Source: RGIG1934 sp964492545 (GTDB lineage: Bacteria > Bacillota > Clostridia > Lachnospirales > Lachnospiraceae). From it: a DNA stretch of 64,000 nucleotides. This document shows positions 9,450-18,923 of this stretch, in pieces. The stretch lies in assembly GCA_964492545.1 (NCBI GenBank), contig CAZBKO010000001.1:22517-86516 (forward strand), in the 5' to 3' direction. How positions within the stretch are numbered: the first letter of the stretch is position 1; each line of letters starts with the position of its first letter. The translations under genes were made by a program, and so were the position numbers. The notes beneath the pieces are model-generated. The model was not told the DNA's origin. It saw only the letters and a list, made by a program, of their open reading frames with translations, and did no database searches.

Positions 9450-10025
9450 GTGAATAAGATTTATTTTGTTATGGGCAAAAGCTCATCTGGAAAAGATACA
9501 ATATTTAAGAAGCTGTTGGCAGATACATCCCTTGATCTTAGAACGATTGTGGGTTATACAACCCGCCCAATGCGAGAGGGTGAGCGTGAAGGGGTTGAAT
9601 ATCATTTTGTTGATGAACAAACTATGCTAGATCTTGAGAAAGCAGGCAAAGTCATTGAACGAAGAAGCTACAATACAGTGTATGGTGTATGGAATTATTT
9701 TACAGTTGATGATGGTCAGGTTGAGCTCACAAAGGATTACATTGTAATAGGCACACTAGAATCTTACGAAAAAGTGAGAGATTACTATGGAGCAGATCGC
9801 GTGATTCCGCTGTATATACAGGTTGATGACGGTGAGAGACTTATGCGTGCCATAGGTCGTGAACGCGAACAGAATGTACCTAAATATGAAGAAATGTGCA
9901 GAAGATTTCTTGCTGATGCAAAGGACTTTTCCGAGGAAAGAATAACAGAATGTGGTATTAAGGTTAGATATGAAAATGATAACATGGATGATTGTATCAG
10001 AAAAATTAAGAATAATATGAAATAA
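9450..10025 (+). CDS. Guanylate kinase-like nucleotide kinase
   Basis: A 191-residue P-loop kinase. The P-loop is GKSSSGKD near residue 10, GYTTRPMREGE follows the GMP-binding pattern of guanylate kinases, and RAIGREREQNVPKYEEMCRRFLAD forms the lid. It probably phosphorylates GMP to GDP, but a divergent role is possible. In the B. subtilis version of this gene cluster the position is held by thymidylate kinase (tmk). The ATG at 9429 lies inside the structured element; the start is taken as GTG 9450, five bases after GAGG. Confidence 0.82.
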   Translation: MNKIYFVMGKSSSGKDTIFKKLLADTSLDLRTIVGYTTRPMREGEREGVEYHFVDEQTMLDLEKAGKVIERRSYNTVYGVWNYFTVDDGQVELTKDYIVIGTLESYEKVRDYYGADRVIPLYIQVDDGERLMRAIGREREQNVPKYEEMCRRFLADAKDFSEERITECGIKVRYENDNMDDCIRKIKNNMK

Positions 10026-10193
10026 TATGGTTGAGCAGGTAATCAGGTAAATTAAGGTATTCAGATTTTAGAGAGATTTATAGAATGAATCCAGATATCA
10101 TATATAAATGGATATCAAATATTTTTTGAAAAGACTACACAAAAGAATAAAATAGGTATATACTATAAATGTCATAAAATCTGATATTTAGTG

Positions 10194-10222
10194 TTGCGAT
10201 TTACGAACATTAGGTGTAAACT
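10194..10222 (+). promoter_or_regulatory. Promoter and possible self-operator of the XRE gene
   Basis: TTGCGA (10194-10199), 17 bases, TAAACT (10217-10222). An inverted repeat TTTAC...GTAAA (about 10200-10219) sits between the two boxes, a plausible operator for the XRE protein encoded 30 bases downstream. Binding is inferred only. Confidence 0.45.
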
Positions 10223-10251
10223 AGTACTTAGCATGAAAGGAGTAAAGACAA

Positions 10252-10563
10252 ATGAATGAAAGACTTAAACAAATAAGAAAGAAGTTGAAATTATCTCAAG
10301 AATTCGTTTCAAAACAATTAGATATGACAAGAACAACAATTGTTGCAATTGAAGCAGGAACAAGGAAAGTAACTTCTGATGAGTTGGTTAAATTCGCAAA
10401 ATTGTATGGCGTTAGTACAGATGAACTCCTTTATGGAAAAGTATTGGAGGAGACAGAGGTAAGAGCGTTTGCACGCACATTCTCCGAACTGTCAGATATT
10501 GATAAAAAAGAAATTATGAATCTAATGAATTTTAAGAAACGTTATAAGGAGAGTATGAATTGA
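10252..10563 (+). CDS. XRE/HTH_3 family transcriptional regulator
   Basis: A 103-residue protein. Residues 5-60 form a Cro/CI-type helix-turn-helix: LKQIRKKLKLSQEFVSKQLDM, then TRTTIVAIEAGTRKVTSDEL and LYGVSTDELLYG. The C-terminal 40 residues (EVRAFARTFSELSDIDKKEIMNLMNFKKRY) are helical, as in regulators paired with ImmA-like proteases or toxins. AAAGGAG precedes the ATG. It sits inside an otherwise conserved housekeeping cluster and is followed by fragments, so it is likely the remains of an acquired module. A repressor role is inferred. Confidence 0.85.
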   Translation: MNERLKQIRKKLKLSQEFVSKQLDMTRTTIVAIEAGTRKVTSDELVKFAKLYGVSTDELLYGKVLEETEVRAFARTFSELSDIDKKEIMNLMNFKKRYKESMN

Positions 10564-10637
10564 TAGATGTCACCGATTTTTATACACAAGGAATGTCTGC
10601 TGAGCAACTAGCAGATAAAGTGTTAAGATATGTTTAG
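10560..10637 (+). pseudogene. 25-codon fragment coupled to the XRE gene
   Basis: A short frame starting at TTG 10560 overlaps the XRE stop, with AAGGAG eight bases before it. It reads MIDVTDFYTQGMSAEQLADK and ends after five more residues. The ribosome site and overlap suggest the start of a second gene of a two-gene XRE module that has lost the rest of its length. It could also be a genuine tiny protein. Confidence 0.35.
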
Positions 10638-10729
10638 TAAAATTATTGAATTATTTTAGGCATCCTTGGCACTGGTAATTAACAGTAGTACAAGAATGTG
10701 TACAATATCAACGCCCATCTTTGAAAGTT

Positions 10730-10778
10730 AAAATCCGTAGATTCCCTTAAATTAGGGCTTTCTACGGATTTTTTTTAC
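10730..10778 (+). terminator. Rho-independent terminator
   Basis: AAAATCCGTAGA (10730-10741) pairs with TCTACGGATTTT (10761-10772), with an inner CCCT/AGGG pair, followed by a T run. It ends the XRE transcript. Between the fragment at 10637 and this hairpin no gene is visible. Confidence 0.88.
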
Positions 10779-10800
10779 TATAAAATGTAGCTATATATTA

Positions 10801-10899
10801 TTACTTTTTCTTCATTGATTCGCGTAAGACTTTACGCATATTGCCATCAGATATTATCTCATAATCAGTTCTGAAACCTGCGTTTTCATGTAATGCATA
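10801..10899 (-). pseudogene. C-terminal remnant of a GNAT-like gene
   Basis: A 32-residue minus-strand open stretch ending in TAA at 10801-10803: ALHENAGFRTDYEIISDGNM followed by RKVLRESMKKK. The ALHENAGF segment resembles the last conserved strand-helix of GNAT acetyltransferases (ALYEKLGF type). A TGA at 10900-10902 closes it upstream and there is no start. Together with the XRE fragment it marks a decayed insertion in this cluster. Confidence 0.4.
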
Positions 10900-10963
10900 T
10901 CAGAATTTGCCTGCTCTTATGAATTATAGTAAACGTCGGCCATAAGAAAAGTTATTTGATAAC

Positions 10964-10992
10964 TTTACTAAAAGAAAAAATTATTATATAAT
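10964..10992 (+). promoter_or_regulatory. Promoter of the yaaR-holB-ricT operon
   Basis: TTTACT (10964-10969), 17 bases, TATAAT (10987-10992), 32 bases before the yaaR start. The -35 is weak but the -10 is perfect. Confidence 0.55.
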
Positions 10993-11024
10993 AAAACTAT
11001 CTCTATGCGCAAAGGAGCCTGACT

Positions 11025-11465
11025 ATGGAAATCAAGGTTAATGAACTGAATAATGTTGTACAGCCTGAACAGGCCAAGCAGGTTCAGGACAGCGATGGAA
11101 GCTTTAAGTTCATGCTAGCCAGTAACATAGAAGAAAGTGATCTTCAGGCAAAAGTAAGTGCTTTGATGAACGAAATTTCAGATCAGGGCAAGAAGCTTTC
11201 AAAGCATGCAGATATAAGAGATATGAGAAAGTATAGAGAATTAGTTAAAAGCTTTCTAAATGAAGTCGTATACAGATCACATGGATTTTCCAGAGAGAAC
11301 TTTCTCGACAGAAAAGGGCGACATAGAGTGTATGGTATTATCAGACTGATAGACAAGAATCTTGATGAGCTGGCAGAAGCATTACTGTCAGATGAAAAGG
11401 ATAATATAGATATACTAAACAAAGTTGGTGAAATCAGAGGCTTACTGTTAGACATAATAACATAA
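11025..11465 (+). CDS. YaaR family protein (DUF327)
   Basis: A 146-residue, mostly helical protein. The pattern matches the YaaR/DUF327 family: a charged N-terminus, then [25 protein letters not shown] and SFSRENF-like [35 protein letters not shown]. Function is unknown. Gene order yaaR-holB-yaaT is the same as in B. subtilis. AAAGGAGCC precedes the ATG, and its stop lies five bases before the holB frame opens. Confidence 0.82.
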   Translation: MEIKVNELNNVVQPEQAKQVQDSDGSFKFMLASNIEESDLQAKVSALMNEISDQGKKLSKHADIRDMRKYRELVKSFLNEVVYRSHGFSRENFLDRKGRHRVYGIIRLIDKNLDELAEALLSDEKDNIDILNKVGEIRGLLLDIIT

Positions 11466-11470
11466 GGAAA

Positions 11471-12484
11471 GTGCAGGACAATATAGCGATGGCTGGATAT
11501 GATCATATTATCGGGGAATCCCAGATCAAAGAGCATTTTACACATGCTGTAAAGTACAATAGAATATCGCACTCCTACATTATCAATGGCGAAAGCGGAA
11601 TGGGTAAGAAGACACTAGCCAAAGCATTTGCAATGGCAATAATGTGTGAAAAGGGTACTGGAGTTCCGTGCATGGAATGTTCAGCATGCAAGCAGACGAT
11701 GAATGACAATAATCCAGATGTAATATGGGTTACTCATGAGAAACCACAGACAATAGGTATAGATGAGATAAGAGAACAGCTAGTCTCAGATATGCAGATT
11801 AAGCCATACAAGGCGAAACACAAGGTGTATATAGTTGACGAAGCACAGAAGATGACGGTTCAGACGCAGAATGGGGCGCTTAAGACAATAGAAGAACCAC
11901 CGGAATACGGAGTTATCATATTTCTCACAACTAATTCTGAAATGTTTTTACAGACTATTCTATCACGATGCATAATGATGAATGTAAAGCCGCTGCCAGA
12001 AGGCACTATCAAGGCGTATTTAATGAAGAATTTGAGCCTGCCGGATTACAGAGCAGAGGTTATAGCATCATTTTCAGGAGGAAATATGGGAAAAGCAATA
12101 AGACTGGCATCCTCAGAGAAGTTCAATGAACTCAAGGATGAAGTAGTACATTTAGTAAAATATATTGATCAGATGGAAGTGTATGAACTTGTTGCTGCTG
12201 TTAAGCGTTCAGCAGACTATAAGGTGGAAATAGAAGACTACATTGACATAATAACATTGTGGTACAGAGATGTGCTTATGTACAAGGCCTCTGTGAATGT
12301 AGGAGAATTACTTTTTAGAGACGAAGTAAATACAATTGCAAGTCAGGCAAGCAAAGCCTCATACAATGGAATTGAGAATATACTTGAAGGACTGGACAAA
12401 GCAAAGGTAAGACTAAAATCAAATGTTAATTTTGATCTTACAATGGAATTAATGTTCCTAAATATAAAGGACAACTTGAAATAA
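11471..12484 (+). CDS. holB: DNA polymerase III delta-prime subunit
   Basis: A 337-residue clamp-loader subunit of the AAA+ class. It shows HSYIINGESGMGKKTLAKAFA (Walker A-like), a zinc-binding cluster C-(8)-C-x2-C-x2-C in CEKGTGVPCMECSACKQ, VYIVDEAQKM (Walker B) and TIEEPPEYGVIIFLTTN followed by LSRC (sensor 1 region). The start is uncertain: GTG 11471 with AAGGAAA close in front, or ATG 11489 (MAGYDHIIGE). It works with DnaX (encoded at 54020) in loading the sliding clamp. Confidence 0.9.
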   Translation: MQDNIAMAGYDHIIGESQIKEHFTHAVKYNRISHSYIINGESGMGKKTLAKAFAMAIMCEKGTGVPCMECSACKQTMNDNNPDVIWVTHEKPQTIGIDEIREQLVSDMQIKPYKAKHKVYIVDEAQKMTVQTQNGALKTIEEPPEYGVIIFLTTNSEMFLQTILSRCIMMNVKPLPEGTIKAYLMKNLSLPDYRAEVIASFSGGNMGKAIRLASSEKFNELKDEVVHLVKYIDQMEVYELVAAVKRSADYKVEIEDYIDIITLWYRDVLMYKASVNVGELLFRDEVNTIASQASKASYNGIENILEGLDKAKVRLKSNVNFDLTMELMFLNIKDNLK

Positions 12485-12499
12485 GGAAGGAGAACCACA

Positions 12500-13402
12500 T
12501 TGATTAAGGTTATTGGAGTTAGATTTAGAAAAGCAGGAAAGATATATTTCTTTGATCCTGCAGGGTATGAGATAGATAAGAACCAGCATGTAATAGTTGA
12601 GACAGCGAGAGGAATTGAGTACGGAACAGTTGTACTTGGAAATAGAGAAGTAGAAGATGACAAGGTAATTCAGCCACTCAAGCCTGTCATTAGAATAGCA
12701 ACGCAGGAAGACGATAAGATAGAGGCAGATAACAAGGCAAAAGAGAAAAAGGCATTTGATATTTGCATAGAAAAGATTAAGAAACATGGACTTGAGATGA
12801 AACTCATTGATACAGAGTACACATTTGATAATAACAAGGTATTGTTCTATTTCACCGCAGACGGAAGAATAGATTTTAGAGAGCTTGTAAAGGACCTCGC
12901 ATCAGTATTTAAGACACGAATTGAACTTAGACAGATTGGTGTAAGAGATGAGACAAAAGCACTTGGTGGATACAGTATTTGTGGACGACCTCTTTGCTGC
13001 AGCTCATATTTATCGGATTTCATACCTGTATCGATTAAGATGGCGAAGGAACAGAATCTATCACTTAATCCTACAAAGATATCAGGTGTGTGCGGAAGAC
13101 TTATGTGCTGTCTGAAGAACGAAGAAGAGACATATGAATATCTCAACAGTACACTTCCAAATATTGGAGACAGAGTAACAACAATTGACGGACTGAAGGG
13201 TGAGGTACAGAATGTCAGCGTGCTAAGACAGAAGGTAAAAGTAATTGTCGAGGTAAATGACGAAAAAGAAATCAGAGAATATCCTGTAGACGAACTTAAG
13301 TTCAAGAGAAAGTTCAAGAAGGAAAACGTTCATATAGACGCTGAGTTAAAGGCACTTGAGGCACTTGAGAGAAAGGAAGGAAAGTCTAAGTTTGAAGATT
13401 AA
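12500..13402 (+). CDS. ricT: PSP1-domain protein YaaT (RicT)
   Basis: A 300-residue protein with the PSP1 domain. Characteristic cysteines are in GGYSICGRPLCCSSYL and GVCGRLMCCLKNEEETYEYL. In B. subtilis YaaT/RicT forms an iron-sulfur complex with RicA and RicF that affects RNA processing, competence and sporulation; the conserved cysteines support cluster binding here. The start is TTG 12500 (IKVIGVRFRKAGKIYFF) with AGGAG eight bases before. Its end overlaps the methyltransferase start. Confidence 0.9.
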   Translation: MIKVIGVRFRKAGKIYFFDPAGYEIDKNQHVIVETARGIEYGTVVLGNREVEDDKVIQPLKPVIRIATQEDDKIEADNKAKEKKAFDICIEKIKKHGLEMKLIDTEYTFDNNKVLFYFTADGRIDFRELVKDLASVFKTRIELRQIGVRDETKALGGYSICGRPLCCSSYLSDFIPVSIKMAKEQNLSLNPTKISGVCGRLMCCLKNEEETYEYLNSTLPNIGDRVTTIDGLKGEVQNVSVLRQKVKVIVEVNDEKEIREYPVDELKFKRKFKKENVHIDAELKALEALERKEGKSKFED

Positions 13403-14129
13403 TATTTATCCTGGAGAGAGACTAGACGATCTTGAAAGAAATGGATATAAGATAATTCAGAACTCAGAAAAGTTCTGTTTTGGTATGGATGCAGTACTTT
13501 TATCTTCATTTGCAAATGCAAGAGAGGGAGAAAAATGTATAGATCTTGGAACCGGGACAGGAATAATCCCCATACTGATGGAGGCCAAATGGAACGGAGA
13601 GCATTATACAGGCCTTGAAATTCAGAAGGAAAGTGCTGATATGGCCACAAGAAGTGTGTTGTACAATGACCTACAGGACAAGATTGACATAGTGAATGGA
13701 GATATCAGGGAGGCTAGTACAATATTTAAGAAAGCCTCATTTGATGTTGTGACAAGCAATCCACCATATATGAACGACTGTCACGGACTTAAGAATCCTG
13801 ATATGCCAAAGGCAATTGCAAGACATGAAGTAATGTGTACCCTTGAGGACGTTGTCAGGGAGGCATCACTTTTGCTTAGACCGGGCGGAAGATTCTATAT
13901 GGTTCACAGACCACATAGGCTTATTGAGATAATAACATGCCTAACTGCTCATAAGATGGAGCCAAAACGAATGAAAATGGTACATCCATTTAAGGATAAG
14001 GATGCCAACATGGTACTTATTGAGGCAGTAAGAGGTGGAAAATCAATGCTGAAAATGGAAGCCCCAATTATAGTGTATAAGGAACAGGGCAAATATACAG
14101 ACGAGATATATGATATATATGGGTACTAG
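13392..14129 (+). CDS. tRNA1(Val) adenine-N6 methyltransferase-like protein (YabB/TrmN6)
   Basis: A 245-residue class I SAM methyltransferase. The SAM motif is CIDLGTGTGIIPIL, and the N6-adenine catalytic motif is SNPPY. The N-terminal ERLDDLERNGYKIIQ and FGMDAVLLSSFA follow the YabB/TrmN6 pattern. It probably methylates A37 of tRNA1(Val). The start is TTG 13392 (KINIYPGERLDDL) behind GGAAGGAAAG, overlapping ricT by 11 bases. The small GIY-YIG gene (yazA) found next in B. subtilis is absent. Confidence 0.87.
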   Translation: MKINIYPGERLDDLERNGYKIIQNSEKFCFGMDAVLLSSFANAREGEKCIDLGTGTGIIPILMEAKWNGEHYTGLEIQKESADMATRSVLYNDLQDKIDIVNGDIREASTIFKKASFDVVTSNPPYMNDCHGLKNPDMPKAIARHEVMCTLEDVVREASLLLRPGGRFYMVHRPHRLIEIITCLTAHKMEPKRMKMVHPFKDKDANMVLIEAVRGGKSMLKMEAPIIVYKEQGKYTDEIYDIYGY

Positions 14130-14159
14130 ATTAACATAACACCATGAAAGGAGTACCAT

Positions 14160-14999
14160 ATGGGAATGCTGTATTTGTGTGCAACTCCAATAGGAAACTT
14201 GGAGGATATTACATACAGGGTAGTCAGAATTTTAAATGAAGTAGATTTAATAGGTGCTGAGGATACAAGAAACAGTATTAAGCTTCTCAATCATTTTGAC
14301 ATCAAGACACCTATGACCAGCTATCATGAATTTAATAAAATAGATAAAGCAAAATATCTTGTCAGACTTATGCAGGAAGGAAAAGATGTTGCACTGATAA
14401 CAGATGCAGGAACACCTGGAATATCAGATCCTGGTGAGGAGCTTGTAAGGCAGTGCTATGAAGCAGGAATCAAAGTGACATCACTTCCGGGACCGGCAGC
14501 ATGCGTAACAGCACTTACAATTTCAGGATTGCCAACAAGAAGATTTGCATTTGAGGCATTTTTGCCTTCTGATAAGAAAGAGAAAAAAAGAATTCTTGAA
14601 GAGCTTAAGAGTGAGACAAGAACTATTATTTTATATGAGGCACCACACAGACTTGTGAAGACCTTGAACGAACTCCTTGAAGCACTGGGAAATAGAAGAA
14701 TAACGATATGTAAGGAGCTTACAAAGCGTTACGAAAGTGCCATGCAGACAACATTGGAAGAAGCCATAGCAAGCTACGAGGAGCGTGATCCTAAGGGGGA
14801 ACATGTTCTGGTTATTGAAGGAAAGAGCTTTGATGACATAGATGAAGAAAGCCAGAGAGAGTGGCTGTCAATGTCGGTAGAAGATCACATGGAATATTAC
14901 GAGAAACAGGGAATTGACAGAAAAGAAGCCATGAAGCTTGTGGCTAAGGACAGAGGAGTTTCAAAACGTGATATTTATTCGCAGATAAGCGTCAAATAA
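14160..14999 (+). CDS. rsmI: 16S rRNA (cytidine-2'-O)-methyltransferase
   Basis: A 279-residue tetrapyrrole-methylase-fold enzyme that modifies C1402 of 16S rRNA with SAM. Motifs are LYLCATPIGNLEDIT, GAEDTRNS, LITDAGTPGISDPG, LPGPAACVTALTISGLP and ILYEAPHRL. The C-terminal segment ending KDRGVSKRDIYSQI is the short helical tail seen in RsmI. The ATG at 14160 has AAAGGAG in front. It closes the yaaO-to-rsmI cluster as in B. subtilis. Confidence 0.95.
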   Translation: MGMLYLCATPIGNLEDITYRVVRILNEVDLIGAEDTRNSIKLLNHFDIKTPMTSYHEFNKIDKAKYLVRLMQEGKDVALITDAGTPGISDPGEELVRQCYEAGIKVTSLPGPAACVTALTISGLPTRRFAFEAFLPSDKKEKKRILEELKSETRTIILYEAPHRLVKTLNELLEALGNRRITICKELTKRYESAMQTTLEEAIASYEERDPKGEHVLVIEGKSFDDIDEESQREWLSMSVEDHMEYYEKQGIDRKEAMKLVAKDRGVSKRDIYSQISVK

Positions 15000-15013
15000 A
15001 GAGGGTGAGGCAA

Positions 15014-16138
15014 ATGAAACGTGGAAGAACCACACAATATATTGCTGTAATTGTAGTACTGGTATGCATTATCAGTACTATTTGTCATACTGGCATGTAT
15101 GCAGATGAAAATAAAAAGAAGGTAATCCGCGTTGGCTACATTGGCTATAACGGTTTTATTGGGAAAAATGAGGGCGGAAGCTATGAGGGCTATGGTGTGG
15201 AATTTCTAAATGAAATAGGGAAATACACCGGCTATGAATACACATATGAGCTGGACACCTGGAGTAAATGCTTGGAAAAGCTGAAGAATCATGAAATTGA
15301 TATTGTATGTACGGCTAAGTACACGAAAGAACGTGATGAAGTTTATGACTATACAAGCCAGAGCTTCGGAACTGTGGTTGGAATGCTATATTCACTGCCT
15401 AATAACGAAAATATATATTATGAAGATTATGAACATTTCAATAATAAGACCATTGGATTTTTGTCTGGAAGTATCAATACAAAGCTGGTGAGTGAATATT
15501 CAAAGAAACATGGATTTTCCTACAAATCCAGATACTATTCAAGTGATGCAGAAATGACATATGCACTCATGAATGGACAGGTTGATATGATTGCATCAGA
15601 AAATATGGTGCGCCATGATGAGCTAAAGCTGGTTGGAAAATACAGCTGTGACGCATATTACATTATGTCCTATGAGGGCTCTGAATGTATTCCTGAAATT
15701 AATCAGGTCATGAGCAGGATATTGGCTGATAATATCTCATATAGAGATGAGCTTCAGAGCAAATACTACGAAGATAAAGGCGTTGATTCTGACCCGTATT
15801 TGACTAGAGAAGAAATCGAATATATCAAGGAGCAGCAATCAATAAAAATCGGGTATTTGAGCAATCGCTATCCTGTATCATATTATGATGAAAAGAAAAA
15901 ACAGGCAGCAGGCATAGTTATAGATATTGTTGATAAATTATCGGGTATTAGCGGACTCAAGGTGGAGTATGTTCCCATGGACAGCATGAATCAATGTGTT
16001 AAGGCGATTGGAAATGGTGAAGTTGATGCTCTGGCAGGAATTTATTACAACAATATGGGGCTGAGTGAAAAGGGATACACATTTACAAAAAAAGCTATAT
16101 ACAAGCTGTGTTGTACCAATGTATATGCTGGATTATGA
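15014..16138 (+). pseudogene. Hybrid sensor histidine kinase, N-terminal part (sensor domains), frameshifted
   Basis: The N-terminal 374 residues of a BvgS-like kinase. A signal/anchor segment (YIAVIVVLVCIISTICHTG) leads into a first periplasmic solute-binding domain (VIRVGYIGYNGFIGKNEGGS to about residue 260) and the first half of a second one (SIKIGYLSNRYPVSYYD onward). The frame ends at 16138 inside that domain, while the rest continues in the +1 frame from the region of 16090. An A7 run at 16087-16093 is the likely slip point: with six A the frames join as FTKKLYTSC. Start ATG 15014 behind GAGGGTGAGG. Confidence 0.8.
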
Positions 16139-18203
16139 CTACTCTCATGATGAAAATGTAATAATTGCGGTTCCAAAAATACTAGAGGATATGAATTTAA
16201 GCTATGAAAATGCACAGATTGTTTACTACAGTACGGCTAAAGAGTGCCTTGATGCAGTTGTTTCAGGTGCCGCAGATGTCACTTTACAGAATGAGTATAT
16301 AGGAAATTACTGGTTACAAAAGCCAAAGTATTTGCAGATTGAACTAAATCCATACTATAACATTGATGATAGCAATGTAATTGTGTGCAACTCAGAAGAA
16401 AATTCTTATATTTACACAATATTTAGCAAATGCATTGAAGCAGTATCGCAGGACAGCATAAACAGAATAATAACACATGACACACTGCTGTCGCCATATA
16501 GTCTTTCAACACATGATATATATGTTAAGTATAAAAAATGGATCGATGTAATAATTGCTTTGGTTGGTTTGTGCATTGTAATGCTTGTATTTGTCATAAT
16601 CAGCATCAGAATTAATTTGAAGAAAATCAAGGTAAAAAATGAACAGCTTGCGCAATCAGCTTTGCAGGCCAATAATGCGAACCTTGCAAAACGGGAATTC
16701 TTAACCAAGATTAGCCATGATATCAGGACCCCTATGAATGTCATTACAGGAATATCGGCGGTTGCCAGGGAGCATACTGATGATAAGGCTAAAATGGAAG
16801 ACTGCTTTGATAAGATAGATGAGGCATCAGGAATTTTGTTGAATATTGTAAATGATGTTCTTGACATGTCGGCAATAGAAAGCAATAAAATGCACATAAT
16901 GAGAACACCTTTTGATATGAAAAAGTTGCTGTCGAGATTGATGAAATCATATAATCAGCAATGTCGCGAAAAGGGAATAAAGTTTGTAATGATGGTAAAT
17001 GACATAAATGATGAATATGTTATCGGCGATGACATAAAGGTTTACCAAATACTATCAAACATTTTGTCAAATGCTGTAAAGTATACATCGACCGATGGTG
17101 AAGTTGAAATTGTGGCATCACAGATGGGCGATAAAAATGGAACGGTATATCTTAGATTTGTAATTAGAGATACCGGATGCGGTATCAGTGAGGAAATGAT
17201 GGAAAGACTGTATATTCCATTTGAACAGGATAGAAACATTTCGGCAAATTCAGGAAATGGCAATGGACTTGGCCTGTCAATTACAAAGAATCTGGTTGAA
17301 ATACTGCATGGAGCCATTAACATTGAATCGGTTCAGGGAGAAGGAACAACGGTTGTAATTGATTTGCCATTTGAATCAACAAGACATAGCTTTGAGGATA
17401 AATCAAATATTTTCAACGGAATTAAAGTGCTTGTGGCTGATGCTGATGATGAATCAGGCAGATATATGAGCACTGTACTAAGCAATATGAAGGTGGAGTA
17501 TGAGATTGTAAAATCATTTACAGATATATGTGACACCATAAGAGCAGGTGGGTACAAAATATGTATAATTGACGGTAGCGTAATTGACAAGGATTCCAGT
17601 GAAAATATTAGAAATATAAGAAAATCATTTGATTATAAAGAATTATCCATTATAGTTGCAACAAATGAGGGGCATGAATATGAACAGGAGATGATTAGAG
17701 AAGGTGCTGATATGATAGTTCAAAAGCCACTGTTTCAGTCAACATTATTCAATGTCCTTATTAATATAGGTGGAAAATATAGGACAGCAGGCAACGTATC
17801 ATCGCAGTATAATTTTGATGGAAAGTCAATACTTGTGGTAGAGGATAACGACCTCAACATGGCAATTGTATGTGAAATGCTAAAAAATGTGGGTGCGAAC
17901 GTAATCAAAGCATGGAACGGAAAAGAAGCTGTTGAAATTTACAGGGAATACGAAAACATAATTGACATTATTTTGATGGACATTCAGATGCCACAGATGG
18001 ATGGATACGAGGCAACAAGAGTGATAAGGAAGTTGTCTGAAAAATCGGCAGTTGTGCCAATAATAGCGCTGACAGCCAATGCACTGACTGAGGATATTAC
18101 AGCTTCAATTTCGGCAGGAATGAATGCACACATATCAAAACCAATAGATATTCAGGCTTTATACGCATGTATAGATAGTGAGATTAATACAATATATAAA
18201 TAG
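16065..18203 (+). pseudogene. Hybrid sensor histidine kinase, C-terminal part (HK-REC-REC), frameshifted
   Basis: Continues the gene at 15014 after the shift; the ATG at 16065 has no convincing ribosome site. Residues to about 145 finish the second solute-binding domain. A membrane helix follows (WIDVIIALVGLCIVMLVFVI), then HisKA with H in LTKISHDIRTPMN, HATPase with DTGCGIS and GNGNGLGLSI, a receiver lacking a clear acceptor (VLVADADDESGRY), and a full receiver with ILLMDIQMPQMDGYEA-type acceptor Asp. The intact protein would sense a small ligand outside and run a phosphorelay inside. All catalytic motifs are preserved, so inactivation would be recent, or the shift is reversible or a sequence error. 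Confidence 0.82.
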
Positions 18204-18220
18204 CATATTGGGAGCAGTGA

Positions 18221-18820
18221 ATGCTAAATTATATTTGGGCCGTTATGATTTTGGGTGCCGTTGTATATGCAATGGTGACAGGAAATATGGAAGATTTGAC
18301 AAATGGCCTTTTGGACTCATCCAAAGAAGCAGTTAATATTTGCATGGTGATGCTTGGGGTTGTGGCAATGTGGTCAGGAGTCATGGAGGTAGCAAGAAAA
18401 AGTGGAATTGTTGAAGGAATAACAAATAAAATATACCCATTTGTACATTATATGTTTCCTGGTATTCCGAGAAATCAAAAAGCACTCGAGTATATTTCAA
18501 CAAATATTGTAGCTAATATTTTGGGACTCGGCTGGGCGGCAACACCTGCAGGGTTAAAGGCGATGGAAGAACTGGGTAAACTGGAGGAAGAACGCAGGAA
18601 TGCGGATGCTATGCCAAAAGGAATTGCCAGCAATGAAATGTGCACCTTTCTAGTGCTGAATATATCTTCGTTGCAATTAATTCCAGTGAATATCATTGCC
18701 TATCGCAGTCAGTATGGAAGTGTGAATCCTACCGCAGTGGTAGGACCTGGGATCGCAGCGACGTTATGCAGCACTCTGGTGGCGGTGGTGTTTTGCAAGA
18801 TTATGCAGGATAAAAGCTAA
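18221..18820 (+). CDS. spmA: Spore maturation protein A
   Basis: A 199-residue membrane protein of the nucleoside-recognition (Gate) family. Typical segments are MWSGVMEVARKSGIVE, YISTNIVANILGLGWAATPAGLKAM and FLVLNISSLQLIPVNIIAYRSQYGS. SpmA acts with SpmB in spore core dehydration in B. subtilis. The ATG is behind GGAG, 17 bases after the kinase stop. Its usual partner spmB is not directly downstream but lies on the opposite strand beyond Fic-like remnants. Confidence 0.92.
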   Translation: MLNYIWAVMILGAVVYAMVTGNMEDLTNGLLDSSKEAVNICMVMLGVVAMWSGVMEVARKSGIVEGITNKIYPFVHYMFPGIPRNQKALEYISTNIVANILGLGWAATPAGLKAMEELGKLEEERRNADAMPKGIASNEMCTFLVLNISSLQLIPVNIIAYRSQYGSVNPTAVVGPGIAATLCSTLVAVVFCKIMQDKS

Positions 18821-18923
18821 AAATTCACATGTGGCATTATTTGAATGATGGAGTTATTATTAGAATAATTTAGATAAGATTGGTGTAAAGAGGTGGAATT
18901 ACTTGATGTAAAGGAGATAATTT

